Part shown: positions 16,239 through 21,991 of the stretch, one piece after another
How the letters are laid out: each line of letters starts with the position of its first letter
How positions within the stretch are numbered: position 1 is the first letter of the stretch
Assembly: GCA_021603905.1 (NCBI GenBank)
Contig: BQIU01000026.1
Span: 1-46,173, forward strand
DNA length: 46,173 bases
DNA from: Nitrospirales bacterium
Lineage (GTDB): Bacteria; Nitrospirota; Nitrospiria; Nitrospirales; UBA8639
Direction: 5' to 3'
The notes under the pieces: model-generated
Told to the model about the DNA's origin: nothing
Database searches by the model: none
The model's input: the letters and a program-made list of their open reading frames with translations, nothing else
Position numbers and translations under genes: made by a program

Positions 16239-17201
16239 TCAGGGATATTGATCGTAGACATAGTACGGTGCCAGTTTCGAGACGAGAAATGGGAACTCCT
16301 CTGTGACATCAATGCGAATAAAGAATTTTTGTGTGATACCGACTTGTTGGCTGGTATACACAAAAATTGCATCGACGACATTGCGGGCACCACTCAGCCG
16401 TGATGGCCGTACCTGGACATCAGTTAACAAACAATTCTCCTTTTCCATTTCCCATGCCTTTAAATAAATGAGCGGATCGCGAACGGTTAAATAGTTCAAC
16501 GCTCGATACTCATCGGTCGCCCCGGTGTTATCCGCCATCTGTTTGATCTGCTGAAATAGTTTTGTCGCAGCTCGTTTGAGGTTGGTGAAATCATTGTCCG
16601 CCATCTTGTCCGGTTTCGGTAGGGTACCCATAAAGGCTTCCATATCAAACGAGTAGAGTTGATCGAATACGACGATGGGGATCATAAGGCTATTGCACAT
16701 TTCTGGTGGGGCAAGCGGGCCTTTGATGCCGATGACGACATCAATCATGGCGCTTGAGAGATCTGTCGCTCGCGGCAGAGGTCGCAATGTATCGATCAAG
16801 ATTGACAGGTCAGCGGGATCGCGCGGTTGTAAGATATAGGTCTCCAAGCCCTCGACGGTCAATACCCAACAGAGTTGTCGCGCAAGATAGCGGTTCTCTG
16901 GTTTTTGCAGCATGGCATACAAGGCTTGATTGTTGATGATACCAGCGGATTGGGAGTTACGTGGCGTTTGAAAGCATTCTTTCTCAACTGAAAGATTGGG
17001 AAAACGTGGTGTGACTTTTCCCATGACATAGACAAAACTTGCGAGGGTATTTCTACTCCCTGCTTGTTTGGGTGCACACCCACAACTTCCCTGTGCGGCC
17101 ACTGTCGTCGCCGATGTGTCGAGTGCTGCTAAAGCGGTTGCTGCCTCGTTTTGATACCGAAGTGCTTCTTGTGTGAGTCCGTGTGTGTCGTTCTGATCCA
17201 T
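16239..17201 (-). CDS. PatG C-terminal-domain-like protein (cyanobactin maturation type)
   Basis: A 320-residue soluble protein. The first ~50 residues are variable and contain GSCGCAPK. From about residue 55 onward it matches the region that follows the protease domain in PatA/PatG-type cyanobactin maturation proteins: VYVMGKVTPRFPNLSVEKE, NRYLARQLCWVLTVEGLETY, PRDPADL, GIKGPLAPPEMCN, MADNTGATDEYRALNYL, VRPSRLSGARNVVDAIF and the final FIRIDVTEEFPFLVSKLAPYY. In PatG this region is fused to a subtilase; here the subtilase is a separate gene just upstream. The start at 17201 is preceded by GGAAAGGAAG. The exact function of this domain is not known to me. Confidence 0.8.
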   Translation of the reverse strand: MDQNDTHGLTQEALRYQNEAATALAALDTSATTVAAQGSCGCAPKQAGSRNTLASFVYVMGKVTPRFPNLSVEKECFQTPRNSQSAGIINNQALYAMLQKPENRYLARQLCWVLTVEGLETYILQPRDPADLSILIDTLRPLPRATDLSSAMIDVVIGIKGPLAPPEMCNSLMIPIVVFDQLYSFDMEAFMGTLPKPDKMADNDFTNLKRAATKLFQQIKQMADNTGATDEYRALNYLTVRDPLIYLKAWEMEKENCLLTDVQVRPSRLSGARNVVDAIFVYTSQQVGITQKFFIRIDVTEEFPFLVSKLAPYYVYDQYP

Positions 17202-17277
17202 GGTCTGCTTCTTCCTTTCCTAGTGATTTAAAGATGACCGTTGATAAGTTTGATCATTTATTGTTGTCTGGAGACTG

Positions 17278-17355
17278 CTAGGCAGCGGCTGCATGCGACT
17301 GCTGAATGATTTGTTGTGATGATATTTTCATTATCCTCATTTGTTGCTTTTCCAT
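17278..17355 (-). CDS. 25-residue peptide between S8 protease and PatG-like gene
   Basis: The ATG at 17355 is preceded by a perfect AAGGAGGTGA site, and that site overlaps the stop codon of the S8 protease gene, so translation is coupled. The peptide is MEKQQMRIMKISSQQIIQQ followed by SHAAAA and a TAG stop. It is very short, basic and Gln-rich at the start, with an Ala tail. The near-ideal signals argue that it is really made. It could be a precursor peptide, a regulatory leader or a small partner protein. I recognise no family. Confidence 0.5.
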   Translation of the reverse strand: MEKQQMRIMKISSQQIIQQSHAAAA

Positions 17356-17359
17356 AACG

Positions 17360-18235
17360 TCACCTCCTTGATTGGTTGGCATGCAGCTGGTGGTATGCGG
17401 CCTCGGCATCTACCAAGGGTGGCACAACGGTTTTGCGTCTTTGCCCTGTGGATTGTGTGATGGAGAATTTCATCTGCTCCACGGTTGCCGAAGGGAAGAG
17501 TGACCACAAGAGTGCGATGGTGCCAGTGACAAATGGCGCAGCGGCGCTGGTTCCGCTTAAGGTGTACGCTGTCTCGGTGGGTCCAAGACTCGTGATATTC
17601 TCGCCCGGTGCTCCAAGCCCGTGGCGGCCAATGGAAATCCCTAGATTCGACAGATCTAATGGTCGGCTTTGGAGACCATAGGCCATCACCGGGATGACGG
17701 CAGTATGCTGGGTCAGCACTGTGCCCCCTACGGTGCCTTGATTGCCGGTAGCGGATACCAACATGGCGCGTCGACTAGCGGCGAAGTCAAGTGCGTCTTG
17801 AAGTTGGCGATGTCCCCCTATGGTGGATGTCTCGATTGCCAAACTTAAGTTCACGATGCGGGCGCCGCCTTCGATGGTTTCAACGATGGCTGCAGCGAGA
17901 TGTTCGGGTGTGGTTTGTGGCATGATCCCATTGTTTTTCATCGTCTCATGGAAAATGGGTCGGACGAGCAACGTACAATCCGGACAAATTCCTGGGGCCG
18001 TGGAGTGTCGCGTGGCACTCAAGATTCCCGCGACAAACGTGCCATGAATACAAGCAAAACTGTTCGGTGTCTTACACGTGCCTGTTTGGACTCCAGCAAT
18101 TGCTCTGATATTACCTGTGAGCAGCGCGGTATGTTGCATCATGACTGGGCCATCGATTAAGCCGACGACGATTTCCGGTCGACCGCTAGTCTTTTGCATG
18201 AGTGCGTTGAGCTTGATGAGCTGTAGCGGTGTCAA
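17360..18235 (-). CDS. S8 family (subtilisin-like) peptidase, PatA/PatG type
   Basis: A ~291-residue cytoplasmic subtilase with the complete triad: D28 (GLIDGP), H64 (IHGTFVAG) and S230 (SGTSAAAPFVTG); the oxyanion Asn is in SATGNQG. The start is set at the TTG at 18235, preceded by GGAAG, because the resulting N-terminus (TPLQLIKLNALMQKTSGRPEI) matches that of cyanobactin-type proteases; the open frame continues 10 codons upstream. There is no signal peptide or prodomain, so it acts inside the cell. The operon continues with the 25-residue peptide and the PatG C-terminal-like protein. No YcaO cyclodehydratase is visible in the window. A -24/-12 element lies about 310 bp upstream of the start. 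Confidence 0.85.
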   Translation of the reverse strand: MTPLQLIKLNALMQKTSGRPEIVVGLIDGPVMMQHTALLTGNIRAIAGVQTGTCKTPNSFACIHGTFVAGILSATRHSTAPGICPDCTLLVRPIFHETMKNNGIMPQTTPEHLAAAIVETIEGGARIVNLSLAIETSTIGGHRQLQDALDFAASRRAMLVSATGNQGTVGGTVLTQHTAVIPVMAYGLQSRPLDLSNLGISIGRHGLGAPGENITSLGPTETAYTLSGTSAAAPFVTGTIALLWSLFPSATVEQMKFSITQSTGQRRKTVVPPLVDAEAAYHQLHANQSRR

Positions 18236-18306
18236 TGTGTGTCTTCCTTTGTTTCTTCTGCACAACGTTTGTTTTGTGCCTGCCGAGCGTCAATTTTTTT
18301 CATCAT
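18232..18306 (-). CDS. Possible leader ORF overlapping the S8 protease start
   Basis: A frame starting at tandem ATGs (18306, 18303) encodes 24 residues (MMKKIDARQAQNKRCAEE...) and ends in TGA overlapping the TTG start of the protease by 4 bp, an arrangement typical of translational coupling. The frame is open further upstream to about 18450, so the true start is uncertain. The ribosome-binding site is poor. Confidence 0.25.
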   Translation of the reverse strand: MMKKIDARQAQNKRCAEETKEDTH

Positions 18307-18541
18307 CAATCCAGTGTCTGCGGAATGCGCGAAAATATTGTCCTGGCCATCGCGAACCTCGATACCTATCCCTGAGGACACCTGTCGGATATGACGTTGG
18401 TAAGTTGGGTGGAAAGGATTCAGCGATGGGAAATTTTTAAAAAAACCGATTTACGACTTGCTCCACTTCCAACCAATTATGCGCAACATTTTGTTAATGC
18501 TGTGCCAACTCTGTTGTATTTCTGGTGTCTAGGAGTGATGA

Positions 18542-18557
18542 AGCAATTACAATACCT
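18542..18557 (-). promoter_or_regulatory. sigma-54 (-24/-12) promoter of the S8/PatG-like operon
   Basis: Read on the minus strand, AGGTAT-TGTAA-TTGCT has GG and TTGC in the right register. The GG is centred 96 bp from the nearer of two upstream palindromes, the same spacing as at two other promoters here. The leader would be nearly 300 nt. Confidence 0.5.
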
Positions 18558-18643
18558 CTGAAGGGCGAGGCCCATTTCGTCTATTAAACGCAGGTTGATT
18601 ATGCACCAGCTAAACACGTGCTTTAAAAAAACAATCGTGTTGC

Positions 18644-18680
18644 GTACGCATTCAGATACTCAAATTGCATTTTTGGATAC
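18644..18680. promoter_or_regulatory. Paired palindromes upstream of the S8/PatG-like operon
   Basis: GTACGC-ATTC-AGATAC (centre 18651.5) and TTGCAT-TTTT-GGATAC (centre 18672.5) are two degenerate copies of KTATCY-N4-RGATAC exactly 21 bp apart. The RGATAC halves are intact. The 21-bp spacing matches the better-conserved sites at 25.0 and 31.2 kb. Confidence 0.5.
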
Positions 18681-18748
18681 TCCAATAAAGGGAAGTTGGC
18701 TTGAAAGGATGGTGGAAGATATTCGCAGGCTGCGTTGAACGGATTGGA

Positions 18749-18967
18749 TTAGGAGCGGGAGGCGGGAACGGCTGAGCAACCTTGAGCAAGATCTGCTGTG
18801 TGAGGAAAAACGGAAAATTTCCACTCGTTTTCTGTTTGTCTGTCGTCTAGGCCCAACCCTGAATCGATGGATGTCGTGACTTCAGGATCTGAGGGCGAAA
18901 ACGTTAACGGACTGGCAAGAACCCTGCTGCACCGGGAGATGAGAGGTGGTCCCGTTCCTTTGAACAC
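18749..18967 (-). pseudogene. 3' remnant of a fourth TPS exoprotein
   Basis: The frame encodes FKGTGPPLISRC...LASPLTF...TENEWKFSV...DLAQGCSAVP and a stop. It matches the C-terminal tails of the intact copies: FLKGTG...SPLAF in copy 1 and LPSPLTF...ETEWKFFT...DLPQGCSSVS in copy 3. Everything upstream of this tail is missing, and the frame runs directly into the IS3-type element. No exoprotein sequence resumes on the far side of the element, so the insertion was joined by deletion of the rest. Confidence 0.85.
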
Positions 18968-18968
18968 G

Positions 18969-20200
18969 TCAAGCCTCTTCTTAAGTGGAGAGGTATTCCC
19001 ATGATTTATGCAACCTTGGCGACGGCTAACTGACTGAAATAGGCCATGTCGGGGGTCTGCCCCGCATGTACCTGATGTGGGCGATGAGTATTGTAGAATG
19101 CAAAATACCGGGTCAGCCCTTGCTGGATTTCACTCGGGGTCTCATAGGCATGCAAAAAATATCTTCATACTTGACGGATCGCCATAATCGTTCGACAAAA
19201 ATATTGTCACGCCTGCGCCTTTGCCGTCCATGCTCACTTGGATGGCTCGATCCTTAAGACCTTGAATGAAGTGCGCACTGGTATATTGGCTGCCCTGATC
19301 GGTGTTCATAATTTCTGGACAGCCGTATTGTTCAATCGCCTCCTCCAAGGCATCCATGATAAATTCCACATGCATCGTCACCGCCACGCGCCAGGCCAGA
19401 ACGCGGCGACTATACCAGTCTAGGATCACGGTCAGATAGACAAATCAATGAGCCATTGGGATGTAGCTGACATCCGAGGCCCACACCTGATTGAAGCGCG
19501 TATATGGATAGATTCCTGAGTAAGTACGGATACACCGTGGTCCTTGATGCGCCTGAGTCGTCCTCGGCTGGCGATAGAGGGCCTCGAGCCCCAGCCGTTT
19601 CATCAGTGTTCTGACGTGTTTGACTGACTCGAAAGCCCTCCATGCGCAGTAAATCTCACAACATTCATGAACCGGCAAACGGGTGTGCCAGATGCAGCTT
19701 ATCCAGACGATGCCGCAACGTCAGATCATACTCACTGACTGGGACGGGTTGGTAGTAGAGACAGCCTCTCGACAATCCAAGTATGTTGGCTTGGTGTGAG
19801 ACGGGTAATTTATGGTTCCGGTCAATCATGGTTTTGCGCTCAGCCGTTCGGCCTTGCCGAGCGCGCCTTTTAAAAAATCATTCTCCAACGTCAGCTGACC
19901 AATCTTCGCATGCAGAGTTTTCACATCAACGGCCGGGGCTGTCTCGCGCCTCTTCTCATCGAAGGCGCCTGGAGCCTGTTCCAGTAACTGGGCTTTCCAT
20001 TGAGCAATCTGGTTGGGGTGGACGTCAAATTTCTTCGCCAACTCAGCTGGTGGTGCAATCGCCCTTCAGGGCAGCCACCGCCACCTTCGCCTTGAACACA
20101 GGGTTGTGGTTACGTTTGATTCGTCGACTCATGATAAGCTCCTGTATATGAACTGCAGATGGTTAAAACAGGTCTACTTATCCACTTAAGCCCATGTCAA
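18969..20200 (-). mobile_element. IS3-type insertion sequence, degenerate
   Basis: An element of about 1.23 kb. Its two ends share the core CTTAAGTGGA in inverted orientation (around 18980 and 20185), next to TCAAGCC and TGACATGGG ends, respectively. Exact termini are uncertain and no target duplication was confirmed. The transposase region is broken, so it should be unable to move on its own. It truncates an exoprotein gene. Confidence 0.75.
19008..20132 (-). pseudogene. IS3-family transposase (OrfA/OrfB), multiply frameshifted
   Basis: OrfA starts at the ATG at 20132 (MSRRIKRNHNPVFKAKVAV) but shifts frame near 20050 before AKKFDVHPNQIAQWKAQLL. OrfB contains the integrase core: QVWASDVSYIPM, ILDWYSRRVLAW and MNTDQGSQYTSAHF, that is, parts of the DDE catalytic domain. 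OrfB has an in-frame stop after YIPMAH (near 19447) and a further frameshift near 19215 before the C-terminal part ending at 19008. A product would be inactive. Confidence 0.85.
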
Positions 20201-20509
20201 ATTTTCCGGGGCCACTTCTGAAATACTATGACTGAGTGGTAAAAACTTATGGGTAACTTAAGGAGATAGCATTGTACAAACAGATATTTACCTACCTTTG
20301 TCAGACCTCTTTTATTCATATTTCCATCAAACCGCGGACAGCATAGTTTAAAGTCTGGGGAGATTCTTGCTTTACCGGCACATGAGATCGTAAATGTTGA
20401 ATCTTATGTCTTTTGCCAGATGTAGATTTGTTTTCTAAACCTAATTTTCTATTTGGATGTAACTATACGGACTGACTTAGTAGTTTGCTGGCTAGGTCTG
20501 ATGTTCTAG
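20201..20509. other. Spacer after the IS3-type element
   Basis: AT-rich DNA with no gene that I can support. It does not contain the missing part of the truncated exoprotein gene. Confidence 0.4.
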
Positions 20510-20547
20510 TTATCCAATTAGATACATAGTGTTATCTTTTTGGATAC
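20510..20547. promoter_or_regulatory. Paired palindromes upstream of the repeat peptide and matrixin
   Basis: TTATCC-AATT-AGATAC (centre 20517.5) and TTATCT-TTTT-GGATAC (centre 20539.5) are two strong copies of KTATCY-N4-RGATAC, 22 bp apart. A further TATCT half-site follows at 20554. Confidence 0.6.
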
Positions 20548-20665
20548 ATTTTCTATCTAACAACTCATTAATTCCCATCGAATTGTAGGTGAGAATCCTT
20601 GAACTTCTCATTGTAAATCAATCGTGGTTCACTGGGTTCTTGGCGAATGTGCTTCTTAGGCTTAT

Positions 20666-20681
20666 TGGTGTAATTCATGCT
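20666..20681 (+). promoter_or_regulatory. Candidate -24/-12 promoter of repeat peptide and matrixin
   Basis: TGGTGT-AATTC-ATGCT keeps GG and GC ten bases apart. It lies 128 bp from the nearer palindrome, longer than the 95-97 bp seen elsewhere. Another TGGC (20641) is closer but lacks a matching -12 half. Confidence 0.35.
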
Positions 20682-20774
20682 TGCTGAATCTCAATGTGGC
20701 TGGATCTTAAAGTTGTATCTGTTTATGGATTTACTCATCGTCCCATCTTTCAATAATTACATGGAGGTGATTTT

Positions 20775-21035
20775 ATGGTTACCTTAAAAATTTCTGTTGA
20801 AATCGGAACAGCGTCTGATGAAAAAGGGAAGGAGAAGCCTTCTGCCAGCATTCCATTAACAATCACAATTCCGACTAATGCTGGTGATATAACTGGACAA
20901 GGCGGTACTCCACATATGATTTTGATCCCGACTAATGCTGGTGGTATGACTGGACAAGGTGGTACTCCACATATGATTCTGATCCCGACTAATAGTGGTA
21001 GCATGCCTGGAGAATCAGGGCGTCCCCATCAATAA
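20775..21035 (+). CDS. 86-residue repeat peptide, unknown function
   Basis: The ATG at 20775 follows GGAGGTGA at good spacing. A 32-residue N-terminal part (MVTLKISVEIGTASDEKGKE...) leads into three tandem repeats of 19 residues, IPTNAG-x2-TGQGGTPHMIL, the last one diverged (IPTNSGSMPGESGRPHQ). There is no signal peptide, no cysteine and no membrane segment. The first half resembles a leader and the repeats could be cores of a multi-core precursor, or a beta-rich structural repeat. It is followed 59 bp later by a matrixin metalloprotease in the same direction, which might process or escort it. I recognise no family. Confidence 0.65.
   Translation: MVTLKISVEIGTASDEKGKEKPSASIPLTITIPTNAGDITGQGGTPHMILIPTNAGGMTGQGGTPHMILIPTNSGSMPGESGRPHQ
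20868..21035 (+). repeat. 57-bp tandem repeats inside the repeat peptide gene
   Basis: Units at 20868-20924 and 20925-20981 differ at only a few positions; a third, diverged unit of 54 bp ends at the stop codon. Each unit encodes one 19-residue repeat, so the reading frame is kept whatever the copy number. Confidence 0.85.
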
Positions 21036-21094
21036 AGGGTAAGCGGAAATAACCAACCAAAGAAAATCACAAATTAGGAATAGAAAGGCTTGAT

Positions 21095-21991
21095 ATGTCA
21101 AAAAATCCGAAGAAGCTATTTCTTCTATCCGGTCCTCTTCCGGAACTAAACGCTTATTCGCCTAATGTATATCCATTACAGGCCTTATTGGAACAGTATG
21201 GATACCTGACAGAATCTTGTTGTCCTGGAAGGTATGACGAACCAACACGGGATGCCTTGAACAAGTTTCAAGAGTGTTGCTCTTCAGGAGATGACATTTC
21301 TTACGAGGAAACTATCAAGCGTCTTTGTCGAGCTCGTTGTGGGGTGTCTGACAATTCTGCTATGACTGCGTCGACATTACCTGTTGTCCATTCCAGTCCT
21401 CCAATAACTGTTGGGAGTATTTGGTTACAAGATCGGTTGTATTTTCAAATTGAAAAACCTACTGCTGATTTTGCTCTAGACGGTCAGCGAGATATTTTTG
21501 AAAAGGCTTTTAGTAAGTGGGGAGAAATTACGGGCTTGGAATTCAAGCAGACTAACGGTGAAAATAAACCTGATATTACCCTTGCATTTCACAAAGGGGA
21601 ACATGACGATGGATTTCCGTTTGATGAAGCAGGGACCCCGAATGGAAACATGGCAGCACATGCCTTTCCCCCTCCCCCTATAGGTGGAAGATTTGCAGGG
21701 TCTATTCATTTCGATGATGCGGAGTTATGGAAAAAAGATGAATCAACAGCAGAGGGTGTTAGCCTATTTGCCATTGCGTTTCACGAGATTGGTCATGCAT
21801 TGGGAATGGGCCATAGTCAGGATCCACACTCGGTCATGTATCCATTCTACAACGAAAATCTAAAAGACTTTACAGAAAAAGATAAGGAAATGATTAAATC
21901 TTTATATGGGCTAAGAAAGCAGGCACGACTCGTGGCTCAGCCAGAGGATTCTCAAACAATTACTCTTAATTTAGGAATCGAGATTGCTTAA
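21095..21991 (+). CDS. Matrixin-like (M10) zinc metalloprotease with peptidoglycan-binding-type N-domain
   Basis: A 298-residue protein. Residues about 25-65 resemble a peptidoglycan-binding-domain-like helical module (LQALLEQYGYL...DALNKFQ), here with extra CC pairs. The catalytic domain (about 105-280) contains HEIGHALGMGH (H230, E231, H234, H240), the HExxHxxGxxH zinc site of metzincins, and the Met-turn SVMYP. A cysteine-switch propeptide motif (PRCG-like) is not obvious, although CRARCGVSD near residue 80 is reminiscent. No signal peptide is visible, which is unusual for a matrixin. The start follows AAAGG. It is in one operon with the repeat peptide. Confidence 0.88.
   Translation: MSKNPKKLFLLSGPLPELNAYSPNVYPLQALLEQYGYLTESCCPGRYDEPTRDALNKFQECCSSGDDISYEETIKRLCRARCGVSDNSAMTASTLPVVHSSPPITVGSIWLQDRLYFQIEKPTADFALDGQRDIFEKAFSKWGEITGLEFKQTNGENKPDITLAFHKGEHDDGFPFDEAGTPNGNMAAHAFPPPPIGGRFAGSIHFDDAELWKKDESTAEGVSLFAIAFHEIGHALGMGHSQDPHSVMYPFYNENLKDFTEKDKEMIKSLYGLRKQARLVAQPEDSQTITLNLGIEIA

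Noticed and set aside
20868..21035. 57-bp tandem units considered as a CRISPR-like or non-coding array
   Set aside because: There are no spacers and the units encode an in-frame 19-residue repeat. No CRISPR array was seen anywhere in the window.
21095..21991. Matrixin considered as part of a type I secretion substrate
   Set aside because: No RTX nonapeptides and no C-terminal secretion-type motif could be seen.
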